From the NCBI RefSeq assembly GCF_004027225.2, contig NC_044289.2, positions 10,457,761-10,521,760 on the forward strand: a stretch of 64,000 nucleotides of DNA. Direction: 5' to 3'. Each line of letters opens with the position of its first letter. The stretch's first letter is position 1. Of the stretch, positions 15,201 through 26,324 are shown one piece after another. The notes beneath the pieces are model-generated. The model was given only the letters and a program-made list of their open reading frames with translations. It did no database searches and had not been told where the DNA came from. Position numbers and translations under genes: made by a program. This DNA comes from Strigops habroptila. Taxonomy: Eukaryota > Chordata > Aves > Psittaciformes > Psittacidae.

Positions 15201-18200
15201 ATAAGTAATTAGAGGTTGGTATTTATGCCTGCAGTGCACTTTGCAGGTGGGAGAGCCCAGCACAGATGAGTATTGATTTTATTAAATATTCTAACCATTC
15301 CCTCTGAAAATGATGGAGTTTGGTTCTAACGGCAGCACTGAGTCAGCACTGTGGGGAGCATGTTGGGATGAGGCGATACACTGAGTCCTTCCTGACTCAC
15401 GGGAGCTGCCCCACTGCAGGCCAATTTGTTGGTTGGAAGGCTGGGTTAGTTTGGCTGCACGGGAGGAGGAATCTCTGGCTTCAGTTCTTCAGGGACTTGT
15501 GTAGACGACAGTTCCCTGCAGCTATCTGCTGAGGTCCAACATGCTGGATTGGCATATTAGACTTGGAAGGAAGGTAAATTGTTAGTTGGCTGAGCTTAAC
15601 AAGATGAAATGAGGGAACAATTAAAGAAATGGGAGTTTATACATTGAATATAATTGTTAGGGCGTAGCTTTTTGGAACTTCCTCCCACTTCTGAAAAGAT
15701 GGGAGTTGCCTTCTCATTTAGTCAAATGTTTCCTGAATGGGTGCCTGAAATAGGGCTGGTCTTTTGGGTTTTTTCTTTTCCCTTCAGCAGTGACTCACCT
15801 GGCTTAATATCAGCAATAAACTTTGAACCACAGGTGGAAAATGTGCAAAGCCAGACAATCCAGCTGGTATTCCACTTTCTGTGTGTGGTGCTGACAAGAA
15901 TATAGTGTTTGGACCAGATTCAGGTGGGAGGAGATGTTTATTTCTCTTCCCACAGTCTGCAAAATGGCTTTTGAGACCTTGCGATCTATTTGGAATTAAT
16001 GTGAGGCTTCTTGAACAAAGTCACTCTGCATTAATGCCAAAGCATTCCAGTTGACATGAATATGTCTTTTGTCAATGTAGGTTGTTCTACCTCCCATTCC
16101 TTTTTCTCTGCTTGTTTTGCTGGGGAGATTATCTTGTAGAGAAAGTTGGCTTTTTTGTGGAGTTTGGGATTGCAAAACAGATTGGTCTTCTCATTTGGCA
16201 CATTGGTAGAGTTTTCCCCTTACAGCTTGCAGGAAGTCCTGTCTGGTGAGATATGTGGTGGGTTTCAGCTCTGTGTAAAAGAGAGGTGACCAGAGGAGCC
16301 ACAGGACTCGATTGTTTCCAGTAATGTCTTAGATGGCTCCAAGCCTCATGTACAGAGCAAAGACCCAGGCACTGGGCAAGGAGAAGTGAGGTGGTGCTGT
16401 TTAGGCTGTACTTCTGTCTCAAGCAATGCTTAGTGTAATGAGTGACTGAGCAGGAAATATGGTCAGAGATGGACCCCATCATACAGCAGGGAAGTTCAGA
16501 TATGAATTTAGACTCCATAACCAGGATATATATTTGCACCACTCCAGACCAAACAGAAGAGGAGCTCTGGGGATTTGGGCTGGGACAGAGAACTTGGGAA
16601 AGCAGTGATGGGGAAAAGATGAGTGAGAATCTCCTACTGTGTAGTGACAATTCATAGCAAATGTTTAGTTCTGCCTTTGGGCTGGAAGTGCAGAAGCGAA
16701 GTTGGAGAGAGTGCCTAGCACTGGAGGATGGTGTGTTGTGTAGGAGCTCACTGACTGGTCTGCACATCAGGAACATACTTGGAAAGAAAAGAATTAGGTG
16801 CGGATAAAAGATATTCAGTTATTAATCCCTCCTAAAAAAATCAAGCATTTTACCTTGAAGAATGAGTGTATTATTGAGCAAAGTCTCAGGCTGAATACTG
16901 GGAGTACTTGGGACAACCTCAGGAGAGTGTTGCAGCAATCCTTGTGTGGAGCATTGTGCGGTGGAGAGGAGAAAACAGCAGAGAACTGTTCTGTAAGGGT
17001 GACCTCAGGCCTTGCAGTCGTGACTGTCGCGGTTACTTGCTGAGGCCTGACTGCCATCTAGTGACTCTGAGGGGAAGAGCAGAGCCTCTGCGGGTTGTTC
17101 GCTCTCAAAGTGATACGAGACAAGCCATCCTTGTGCATTTGCATTAAATCTGCCCTCTCCTCATGCCCCAGGGTATCCGTCTATCCATACAAAAGGTAAT
17201 GGAGCAGCGGGCTCAGAGGGCAGCTGCAAGAAACACCATTTGTCATCCAGTTAATTCTGAGTGTAACAGTATGGGCTGTTTGTTCCTCCCCAGAACCACA
17301 AAGAGGACCAAATTGTAACATGATGTTTCTCCTCCTCTTAATCCTTTCACTTCCTTTTCCATGCAGAATACAAACCAAGCTATGTCCGGAATCGCTCTAT
17401 TCGTTCTGTATCTGTTGAGCTGGATGGAGCTATTTATAATGTGGGTTTGGAGGATGGATACCAACCTGTCATACCAAGAAACATCACCAAGAGGCACAGG
17501 ATGCAGAGGGCTGTTCTTCGTGAGGAGGAAGATAAAGACATGGGGGAGTACAGCGGCACTGGTGGCGTTGCAGAGTATGCAGCCCCTAACCTGATAAAAG
17601 TGACCCACAGGTGAGTACATGTGGTGTGTTTCTAAAAGCTTTTGCTGCCTTAGTGGCTGCTTTGCAGAAGCGGATCTGTGACCTTGTGATCAGCATTTTG
17701 TGTCCCTTTTGGATACCCAGTCCAGCTTCTGTAAAATTCTTATTCTCATCTGTACAAAAGCTTTCGGTTTTGTTTTAGCTTTGTCATGTACAGAGGGGCA
17801 TGAAGCTCCTGAAGAACTAGAGCAGCGCTTTTGTGTCTTCTGCACTTTGGAGACCACAGTTGCTGAGCAGTGCATTTCCAGCGAGAACAAGCAAAAGGTT
17901 GCAGCAGTTGTGCGGACACCAGTGTGCAACCAGGAAAGACTCTACCCACAGACACCTCAGTGTGCAGTGGGTTCCCTGGCCTGACTGAGGAGCAAAGGCT
18001 CAGACTGCAGCATGACCTTGTCTCATGTCACTGGTTGCTTTGTATTTCATACACCAATTTCTATTTCAAACACCAAATTGATTCTCAGGGAGGAAATAGC
18101 CTCCCGCAGCTTTCTGCAGGCAGTGCTAGGAAAGGAAAATGTGTATTATGAATGAAGTTGAGTAGACCAGGAGCATTGGGAAATGGAACAGATTGATAGA

Positions 18201-21200
18201 GAGGTGGAGGAATTGTCTGAACACTCTTAATAGCTAAAAACCTTTTGCTCAGTGTGCAAGTCTAGGGACCGATGTATCTTCAACTGTACTTTATTAGTTT
18301 AGTCACCATTTCTGCTTGTCAGTTATCAGGATATCCACCAATCATTATTGATTATAAGCATTAAATTGTTTAATGACTAGCTCATGGAAACATGCCCGAG
18401 CCAGTTAGCTCTGTGGAGATGGGTGGTTTCTGTTTGACTTTGTTAAAGGATTGACAGGATTAGACTCCCAAATATGAGGAAACGCACTGGGGAGATTCTC
18501 ATCAGAGAATTAGGCCTCTTACTCCAGCTCTCAGGAATGTTCAGCTCTCATAAATCAATACTTTGCTTTCCTCTGGAACAAGTTACATTGATTTTTTGCT
18601 GCTTTTACTGGGTGAATCCCAAACCCATACAAGGAGCTGTCAGGAAGTTTGTGCATAATTCATGAGAAGTCTCCAGAACACTTGAAGAAAAGGCGGCAGT
18701 GGGACATGTGTGAGGTGGTGTAAGGAAAATAAAGGAGTATCGAAAATGCTCAGCTTTAATTGAAGCAAGCATTCAAAATGATCACATGGTATTTGTTGGC
18801 TTCTCAGGTAATCCTGTCAAGTGGTTGGTTTTGGGATTGGTTGTGGGGCTTTTTGGGGTTGGTTGATTCTTGGGTTTGTCACTATTTGGTTTTGAAAGAA
18901 TTTTAAATCCCGGATTGCATTAGAAGTTAGTTAAAAATAAGGAATTAATTGTCAGAGGATTTTCTGCCTTTGAAGTCAGGAAGTATCTTTGAAAAACTTT
19001 ATCCCTTTATAGGAAACAGCACAATTTCTGTTCCCCCCGCCGCCCTTGTGGTGCAGTAATACATCTTATAAAGAAGCACTTCATCCTTGCCCCTACCTCT
19101 CATCCCCTCATCACTTAATCATGCATCGGGAAATTGCTTTGGAATAATGCTTTCAGTGCTTGCTAGTTACTAGAGATTGTTTATGTAGACAGCCTAATGA
19201 ATAAGCAAGATTTTTGCGCAGCACAATTTACATACAGGAATTAAGCAGCCAACAGGTTCTGCTGGATAGGAATATTCTCCTCGAATTTTTCTACTTCTGA
19301 AAAATTTCCATGGCAACTCAACCCCAAACCCCTTCCCTGGCTCACAGCACACCCTTCTTCTCCTGAATGAACATTGGTTTTTTGAATTCTGCATGTCATT
19401 TCCAATCTGGCTTCTCATCTCTCCTGGAGCTGTGTTATTAAACCAGCTGTTCATGTTGTCTGTGTGTATCCACTATAATAATCATTGTTTGCTTTTCCCT
19501 GCCAAGGTGCTATATCCTGGAGAATGATACCGTTCAGTGTGACACAGATCTGTACAGGTCACTGCAAGCTTGGAAGGACCATAAACTTCATATTGACCAT
19601 GAGGTCAGTGATGTTCACAGTTGTGCCTTTTCAGTGTGGGTTTTATCATGGGTTTCTGTGGGCTGACAGGATCATGCGGACTGTGTGTGTCTGTCTGTCT
19701 GTCTGCCTCTGGGTGTCTTCGTCCCTCCCTGGAACTTTGTGACCTTTCTGGCTGATTTCAGAATAGGTATTTCAGAGATAATTAATTGTTATTACAAGTT
19801 TGTGAAGACAAGATATGCTGAGTGGAGGAGAGAACTGCAGCTGAAGGGACAGCTGAGAAATGTCATAAGCCTTATGAGATAAATGAGAGACTTCTAAGTG
19901 TACCCATCCTGGGAAAAATCTCATCTGGATCTTTTTCACATGTTATTAGCCCTGCTCCCCAGCGTACCTTCAACTGCCAAATGGAAGCCGAAGGAAAAGT
20001 GAGCTTCATTGGTTTCGATGCTTCTAGATTTATTTTGTTTGCTTGTGTTTTTCTTAACCCTTGCACTTTGGAATGGAATTGGTTGTTCTTAGGCTTGTGA
20101 ATAGGAAGACCCTGAAGATACTTTGCCCTATGAAATCTGCCTGTAGAACTTCGTCTGACATTTTTGTCACTAATATTTCTCTCCTTGCAAATGTGCTCTA
20201 ACGCACAAGAGCAAGAGCCGCAGTGGAACCAGGAGTGGCTGCCTGCCTGAGGCTGTGTTCCCCCATGTTCCCAGTGCCACATTCTGCTGTCACAGTTAGT
20301 AATCCCAGCAGCAAACGGTGCCAGTGAGGCTTCCTCCTGCTGCAGTTCCCTTTTGGAAAGGTGGATAATCTGTTTGTCAGTGGTGAGAGTCAGGGAAGGA
20401 GGCGAAGAGGAAGCATTTGGTGACACAAGCATGGGCTGGAGCAGGTTAGAATAAGGCTCAATCGGGCTGTGGTGTTTTAACCTGTGTCTTTACTTTGGTT
20501 TAGATTGAAACTTTGCAAAATAAAATAAAAAACCTGAGGGAGGTGAGAGGTCACCTGAAGAAGAAGCGACCGGAAGAGTGTGATTGTAACAAGATAAGGT
20601 ATTTCTTGTGCACTTCAGAGTCATTATTTGTAGTGGGCAACTGTTGCTGGTTAATGTCTTCACAGGAGAAATCAGAATCTGTTTTGTTAAGTAGTTGCCT
20701 ACTTACTACACTCTCATGTAGTGCTTTCTGCGGGAGCTGGAACGCAGCACAAGGCCCACCTCTGCCAGGCAGGAGTTTATTTTAAGCTGCGGGTTTGTTC
20801 CTGAAATCTTGCTTTCAACAAGGGCAAATTGTCAATATGGAGCAGTGTTAACACAGATCTGTTTTAAAAAGAAGGGTGTGTAAAGTATATGGAAATAATG
20901 GTGTGGGAAGATGGGAGAATTTCTTCCATTTAGGTTTTTCAGGGCTGGATGTGTTACCTCCTAGGATGCCACTTCTTTCTGTCATAGGTATAAAAGAATG
21001 AGGTTTCGAGCATAGCACTTAAGTCCTTGGAGATGCAACATACTCTACAGCCATGAGGTACATGGTCGTTGTGGCCCATGTAGATTCTGCAACAGAGCTT
21101 CAGCAACAGGTCACTAAAATATGGAGAACATAATTTTTTGGGTTATGCCAACCCATACACAGAACCAATGGCAAAAAGGCTTTAAAATGAAATCAGTATC

Positions 21201-24200
21201 ATTCTAAATGGCAAATCCCCCAAAAGTTAACGTTATCTTATAATCCACTGCTTTCAAAACTGGTATTAACAACTGAGTTTATTTAATACATACTGTAAAG
21301 ATGAAATTATTGTTATAGTGAACGGTTTATAGTAAATTTAAAGAATGCTACATTTCTCAGGCCAATATAGGAAGCACTTATATTTGTGCATTGCATTGCT
21401 AAGATGAATAATCCAACTGAAATCAATGAAGTTAATCATTTGAGTTCTAGATGTTTAAGTGTTTGCAGAATTGCATTAAATCAGGGTTTAGCATTTAGGA
21501 TTTGTTAATGGATTAACCAGTATGTGTGCACGAGATTAAAAAAATGACTGAAGATAGTTCTCTAATAATCTTTGTTAATTTCCTATCTATCTGGATTAAA
21601 TTTATTAAATCTGCCAGTAGCATTCATAATGTAAAGGATTTGTTCTGGAGGGAATTTTAGTCTGACAATTTACTGAGTTCTGATGTACTGTTTAGAAAAT
21701 AACATTTACTGAACTTAGTTTGTCTTTGCTGATTTGTGTGGGGAGTAACTTCATTGGTCAGAACGTGTTGCCACTGACTAAGGTTGATTTGTCTTTTTTT
21801 AACTTTGCAAATTGCACAGAAAGGAAATTTCTGCAAAATCTTGTAAGAGTTTCTAGAGACGGAGCCAAACCAGTAGAGCCGCCCAGCTAGGATGGGGATG
21901 TCTGCTCACACCTCCCTAGCTCATAATAGGTTAGACTCTGCTGGGACAGTTCCATGTATCTTGCTAAAGTTTTCCTGGAAATTCCAGCTAATAACAAACA
22001 ATGGAGGAAAAATCAACCCCACAAAGTACTATTGATATTTAAATTCTTTTCGTTTAGAAGGAAAATGAGAGAAAGGTGGTGTGAGCTTGTCATCTTATCC
22101 TCTGAACCAGTCAGTGACTGTTCAGTTGAGGAAACGTTGTAACTGAATTATCAATCTATTGATTTTATCTGCCCCGTGTAGGGAAACAAGAACCAATGAC
22201 AACTAAAACAGAGAATTGTAGCGGGATTATGTGGACACCTGCTGCAATACAGCATTAAAGCACCAGATGTCGCTGTGCACAAATGAGCTAAGGGATAAAA
22301 GCGGCACAAGGCTCGGAAGTGCCCGGCCCAGTCTAGCAAGGCTGCTTTGTGCTCATTGAATCACAGAAGGGTTGGGGTGGAAGGGACCTTCAAGCTCATC
22401 CAGTTCCAACCCCCTGCCACGGGCAGGGGCACCTTCCACTAGAGCAGGTTGCTCCAAGCCATGTCCAGCCTGGCCTTGAACACTGCCAGGGATGGGGCAT
22501 AAATTAAAGGGAGAAGTGACATTGGATTAAATCTGCTTCAGATGCAGTATGATGGGATGGTACCAACAGGAGCAGTTGTCTTTCTGTTGTTCATCACCCA
22601 TGCTGTTTTTATTTTCCAGTTACCATTCAAAACACAAAAGCAAACTGAGGCACAAGGGATCTAGTCTTCATCCTTTCAAGTAAGTGAAGGCCTGTTTCTT
22701 TGAAAGAGGAAATTCAAAGACATTACCATGTGGTCCATGCGCACCAGTTACAAACTAAGCAAAAATAGTAGTATTTCATTTCTCCTGTATTAAAAAGAAG
22801 AAACACACAAAAACCTGGGAACAACTTAAGCCCATGTTGAAATGCTTGTGAATTCTGAGGTAAGGTTCCTGGTGTGGGAAATGCCACAGCACAGATGCAA
22901 TGCAAGCCTATAAGCCCGTTTGGCTTCATTGGTTTTTTTCAGTGCCATTGAATTGCAGAGCCATTTGGAAGCCATTTAATTAAAAACTACTGGTTCGGTT
23001 TTTTCCCTTAGAGCAGCTGATTTTATTATCTGCTTCATTATTTTCTGGTGTGTCCAAGCATAACAGAGCTGCATGACCTCCTGTTTCCTGTGTGCAGGAA
23101 AGCCTTACAGGAGAAAGACCGGCTGTGGCTGCTCCGAGAGCAAAGGCGGAAGAAGAAGCTGCGCAAACTGCTTAAGAGAATAAAGAACAATGACACCTGC
23201 AGCATGCCTGGTCTGACCTGCTTCACCCACGACAACCAGCACTGGCAAACTGCTCCCCTGTGGACACGTAAGGATACTTGAAACTAAGTAATAGTAGGTA
23301 GGCGGGTACTGGCTAGGCTGGGCTAGGATGCTGGGCTAGTAGAAGTTACCGGTATAAGCTCTGTAGCCAAAGCCAGGCAGCCTTCCTCATAGTAAATAAT
23401 CTGTTTCAGTGTTAGTGTTATCCTTGCACAAAAGGCAATGGAGTAAAAACCAAAACCAACTGCTAATAAAAACCTAGAGACGACGTTGTATATGGGACAA
23501 TTACGGGTACCAGCTCATTGTCTGGACTGTTCCCAGAGAAGCCAGGGGAAGCACCTTGCCAAGATGTTGCTTCAATTAGCCACATTGTGTGGGTGAGGTG
23601 TGCACAGAACAAGCAGCTGATGCCAGAAGGCATTCTCTGCTTCAGAGCTCAGGAATGAGAGGGGAGACTGTCTATGAGTGAATGCCATAAACAGAAAGGG
23701 ATAAACAGTGCTAAAGACAGCAGCATGTAGCTCATGTCTTTGTAACTCTTCAATTTGCAGTGGGCCCTTTCTGTGCCTGTACCAGCGCCAACAACAACAC
23801 ATACTGGTGCCTGAGGACAATCAATGAGACCCACAACTTCCTGTTTTGTGAATTTGCTACTGGATTTTTGGAGTATTTTGATCTCAATACTGATCCGTAT
23901 CAGGTACCTGATCATAGAACAGCTCAAGAAATACATCATTGTTCCTTATTGATGATAAACTGAAATGGCATGGTAATGGCGCAGGACGTAGAGAAGGCCT
24001 AAATCATTTAATGTAGCATGATTTGGTCTCTCTTCTGTCACAGATAAACCACATGTATTCTATATACGTAAGATACTAGAGGACAATTGTTGCTAATGAG
24101 AATCCCTATTTATTGCAGCTAATTAACGCAGTGAATACACTAGATAGAGACATTCTCAATCAACTGCATGTCCAGCTCATGGAACTGAGAAGCTGCAAAG

Positions 24201-26314
24201 GGTATAAACAGTGCAATCCAAGAACCAGGAACATGGATCTGGGTATGTGCCTCTCCCAGTACACTCAAAAGGAAACGGGGCTCTTTCTTACTTACTTACT
24301 GTTAGGAAACTTGAATCGGTCAAAAGGATTTTAGTATTTATTTATACTGGTAATGTCCTGCTGGGGCTGGTGGCTGCATGCTCACACTTTTGTATTTGTT
24401 CACTTTGTGTATGTAATGTTTCCTAAATTAAGAGTGATACTGAAATAGTTTAGTGATGACTACTGCTGAGATGCAGGCAAAGGAGATGAGGAAGGAACAA
24501 AACCAAGTCCACCAAAGCCCAAAATGCTATTTTGGGTCTTATTTAGAACCTGCACCACACAGAGCTGTATGGTTTGAAATCAGCAGGTTTTTGGCAGTTA
24601 AAGACACCACTGAAGGTCATTTACAGAAAAGTTTTCAAGATACCTTTCCCAATTTACAACCTCTTTTACCTGGAATAAGGGATTAAATGTGAGAATTAAA
24701 GCTCCAGTTAACATATGGAAATATTTCTCATAGCAGTGGATGTTAATCTGTTAGTATTCTTAGGTCTGTTTTAAGTTGTGCCTTACCTGATACCTTACTC
24801 TGTTGCAGGCGATGGTTAGTAACACTGTTAATTTTATTTCACCTAGGACTTAAAGATGGAAGCTACGAGCAGTACAGGTACATTAAATTATTATTCTTTA
24901 AGTACTACTTTGCTGCTAAAGGAGGTAGGGTGGGATCAGGAGCCCCATGGGCGGACACTGCCTGGAATGGCATTTGTGAGATCTTTCCACTCCAGCTACT
25001 TGGAAACGCTGGAGCTATTTCTGTTTCAATATTACAGCATGTTCTGATCTTTGTAGTCAAAATTCAGGCTAAACTCTTCTTTCCTCACCTGCAGACTGTA
25101 GTGCTGGTGGGTTTCTTGGTGATGGTTAACCTTTTTCTCCTTTTGCTGCTTGAAAATTAGGCAGTTTCAGCGTCGAAAGTGGCCAGATGTGAAGAGACCA
25201 TCATCTGCCAAATCACTGTGAGTTGGGAGCAGTTCACAGAAAGTGCTGGCTTTTACTTTTCCTTCCCTTCCTTTCTCTCCTTGCATGGAGCACCACTTTT
25301 AACATCATCATCATCTCTTCTTCTGGAATGCTTAAGTGGGAAATCCTCTAATTTGTACAAGAAATATGATAGTACCATCATATAGTCAACTACTGCTGTA
25401 CAAAAGCACTTGGTGCATGTTCCAGGAGCACCAAGAGCAAGGGAAAATGAGCAAAGGTGGATGCTCAGCTGAAGAACCCAGTTATGGTTAACTGCCATTA
25501 AAAATTTCAGGTCATTATGTTGGTTTTGTCTAAATGCAAACTTGTAGGAGCTACCTTGTGGTCTTCCACAGCATCCAGAAAGAACAAAACTAACTGTAAT
25601 TTTTCAGGGAGAGGATCATGTATTCCTTGCTATTTATCCAACCACAGCAAAGTGCAAGTTAGAACAGGGAACAGACTACCAGACAGAGCTGTACATTTTG
25701 TTTTATTCTGACATTATACTAAAATCTAAGATTGCTTTTTACTCACTTCACTGCCCTTTAAAACTTGATAGTACTGTTCTCAACTTGCCAGAGTCCAAAG
25801 GTGAAATACACATTTAAAGATGTGAAATACACATTTAAAGATGTGAAAAAAGTGACCTTTGCCATGCCAGTTACTGTCTCTGAATCTCCTCTTCAAAAGA
25901 AGGTTGAGCCATCAGCTCATTAAAAATCACAAGGTGCTCTCCAATTGTGCAGTGAAAAAAGGTGCACCTCAATAGGAACAGTCTGGAATTCCCAACTTGC
26001 CAGAGAGGATTTGCTCATTTAGTGGTAGTATCTTTATTTCTAGTTGAAGAGACACAAGACCAGCTTTATAACCAAAATAAAGTTAGAATTAATGAGATAC
26101 AAGCTTTGTACAGGGTGAAGTTTCAGATATAGTTGGACCGTTTCTGTGATACACCTGCTGTAATTTTTATAGGGAGTCCACAATGTGTTTCAGTTGTTTT
26201 TTCCTGCATGGATCCATGACAAATATCTAACTACTTCCTCCTAGAATATTGCACACTAAATCATGTTCTGTTTTGTTTTCAAGAGGACAGCTGTGGGAAG
26301 GATGGGAGGGCTAA
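215..26314 (+). CDS. SULF2: SULF2, extracellular sulfatase Sulf-2, C-terminal half (13 exons)
   Basis: Coding exons are 215-271, 969-1098, 11056-11263, 17367-17610, 19507-19603, 20504-20598, 22620-22679, 23098-23267, 23761-23903, 24119-24242, 24847-24877, 25161-25217 and 26284-26314 (stop TAA 26312-26314). Each is bounded by AG/GT, and the phases agree throughout, giving 481 codons plus stop. The family enzyme removes 6-O-sulfate from internal glucosamine residues of heparan sulfate at the cell surface, which changes Wnt, FGF and BMP signalling. The window holds the basic hydrophilic domain ([23 protein letters not shown]), a furin-type RNRSIR site, and the Cys-rich C-terminal region ending GQLWEGWEG. 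The catalytic formylglycine domain lies upstream of base 1. SULF1 is excluded because the SULF2-type stretch QFQRRKWP is present before the last nine residues, and because NCOA3 is the neighbour. All of this rests on remembered family sequences, not on an alignment. Confidence 0.96.
272..968 (+). other. SULF2: SULF2 intron (697 bp)
   Basis: GT-AG intron with no recognisable element; a T-run (TTTTTTTTCC) precedes the acceptor. Confidence 0.9.
969..1098 (+). CDS. SULF2: SULF2 exon (hydrophilic domain)
   Basis: The acceptor is TTTTCCAG and the donor GTAGGG. The exon encodes KLLHKREN, then [20 protein letters not shown], ending CEQLGQ in phase 0. It is Lys/Arg-rich with paired cysteines, as expected for the heparan-sulfate-binding hydrophilic domain. 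Confidence 0.96.
2870..2960 (+). repeat. Degraded CR1-like fragment
   Basis: The stretch TTTAAGTTGGACATCAGGAA resembles the internal CR1 3'-region motif (TTTAGATTGGACATTAGGAA in younger copies). The similarity is short and decayed. Confidence 0.4.
4816..4847. repeat. Perfect 15-bp inverted repeat with 2-nt spacer
   Basis: The arm CAATGGCTAATAATA (4816-4830), spacer GT and exact reverse complement (4833-4847) lie in the large SULF2 intron. Confidence 0.9.
11056..11263 (+). CDS. SULF2: SULF2 exon (hydrophilic domain)
   Basis: The acceptor is TTCTTCCAG and the donor GTAAGTG, with one base left over. The exon encodes [19 protein letters not shown], a variable stretch, then [18 protein letters not shown] and the basic cluster [10 protein letters not shown]. 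It lies alone between introns of about 10 kb and 6.1 kb. Confidence 0.96.
11264..17366 (+). other. SULF2: SULF2 intron (6.1 kb)
   Basis: GT-AG intron with no recognised gene or full repeat. It holds the longest open frame outside known exons (215 codons, - strand, 16129-16776), which I do not believe codes. Confidence 0.85.
17367..17610 (+). CDS. SULF2: SULF2 exon with furin-type cleavage site
   Basis: At 244 nt this is the longest SULF2 exon here. It encodes [20 protein letters not shown] and, after the variable part, [19 protein letters not shown] at 17387-17404 fits the furin consensus. Mammalian Sulfs are cut by furin-type proteases in this region into N- and C-terminal chains that stay disulfide linked. 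The segment after the site is acidic and poorly conserved ([15 protein letters not shown]), as is usual for the family. Confidence 0.95.
19507..19603 (+). CDS. SULF2: SULF2 exon
   Basis: The exon runs from CTGCCAAG to GTCAGT and is 97 nt. It encodes [20 protein letters not shown] then [12 protein letters not shown], ending in phase 0. ENDT is a possible N-glycosylation site. Confidence 0.95.
19689..19707. repeat. TCTG microsatellite
   Basis: A short run of (TCTG)n follows TGTGTGTG, just downstream of the exon at 19507-19603. Confidence 0.8.
20504..20598 (+). CDS. SULF2: SULF2 exon
   Basis: The acceptor is TTGGTTTAG and the donor GTATTT; length is 95 nt. It encodes [20 protein letters not shown] followed by [11 protein letters not shown]. 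The stretch [14 protein letters not shown] is shared by SULF1 and SULF2. Confidence 0.95.
22358..22499 (-). repeat. CR1 LINE fragment
   Basis: The plus strand shows the reverse complement of a CR1 3' end: AATCACAGAAGGGTTGG, GGAAGGGACCTTCAAGCTCA, then CCTTGAACACTGCCAGGGAT. It is 5'-truncated, as most avian CR1 copies are. Confidence 0.93.
22620..22679 (+). CDS. SULF2: SULF2 exon (short, basic)
   Basis: This is a 60-nt exon from TTTTCCAG to GTAAGT, encoding [19 protein letters not shown]. It is very basic and His-rich and belongs to the end of the hydrophilic domain. A CR1 fragment lies about 120 bp upstream in the intron. Confidence 0.93.
23098..23267 (+). CDS. SULF2: SULF2 exon (basic helix into Cys-rich C-terminal region)
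   Basis: The exon runs from TGTGTGCAG to GTAAGG and is 170 nt. It encodes [32 protein letters not shown], then [20 protein letters not shown]. Here the basic coiled segment passes into the conserved Cys-rich C-terminal region. Confidence 0.96.
23761..23903 (+). CDS. SULF2: SULF2 exon (C-terminal region)
   Basis: The acceptor is CAATTTGCAG and the donor GTACCT; length is 143 nt. It encodes [40 protein letters not shown] and LNTDPYQ. NNT and NET are N-glycosylation sequons. This is the most conserved segment between SULF1 and SULF2. Confidence 0.97.
24119..24242 (+). CDS. SULF2: SULF2 exon (C-terminal region)
   Basis: The exon runs from TATTGCAG to GTATGT and is 124 nt. It encodes [35 protein letters not shown] and TRNMDLG. 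It ends in phase 1, which matters for the alternative ending discussed under findings. Confidence 0.96.
24847..24877 (+). CDS. SULF2: SULF2 micro-exon
   Basis: This is a 31-nt exon between TTTCACCTAG and GTACAT. It encodes [10 protein letters not shown] with both edge codons split. Mammalian SULF2 has LKDGGSYEQYR here. Confidence 0.88.
25161..25217 (+). CDS. SULF2: SULF2 exon, in-frame 57-nt cassette
   Basis: The acceptor is TTGAAAATTAG and the donor GTGAGT. It encodes [18 protein letters not shown] plus split codons. This basic insert is typical of SULF2 and absent from SULF1. Its 57 nt is a multiple of three and its edge phases match, so it can be skipped without a frameshift. Confidence 0.92.
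25801..25842. repeat. 21-bp tandem duplication
   Basis: Two exact copies of a 21-bp unit beginning GTGAAATACACATTTAAAG lie head to tail, followed by a partial third start (GTGAAAA). Confidence 0.95.
26284..26314 (+). CDS. SULF2: SULF2 last coding segment and stop
   Basis: After the acceptor TTTTCAAG the frame reads [10 protein letters not shown] and stops at TAA 26312-26314. This is the usual Sulf C-terminus. The terminal exon continues as 3'UTR, probably to just past the AATAAA at 27088. Confidence 0.95.
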
Positions 26315-26324
26315 CCTCCCCTGA

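Larger units (their letters stand above)
17611..22619 (+). other. SULF2: Three SULF2 introns (17611-19506, 19604-20503, 20599-22619)
   Basis: These GT-AG introns hold a short TCTG microsatellite at about 19689-19707 and one CR1 fragment at 22358-22499. I see nothing else in them. Confidence 0.85.
22680..26283 (+). other. SULF2: Five short SULF2 introns near the 3' end
   Basis: The introns are 22680-23097, 23268-23760, 23904-24118, 24243-24846 and 24878-25160, with a sixth at 25218-26283. They hold a degenerate GGCTAGG/GGGCTAG tract at about 23308-23340 and a 21-bp tandem duplication at 25801-25842. I see nothing else in them. Confidence 0.85.

Noticed and set aside
1..26314. SULF1 instead of SULF2
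   Set aside because: The pre-terminal basic insert, the residues around the furin site and the NCOA3 neighbour fit SULF2. SULF1 lacks the insert and lies near NCOA2 with other genes between them.
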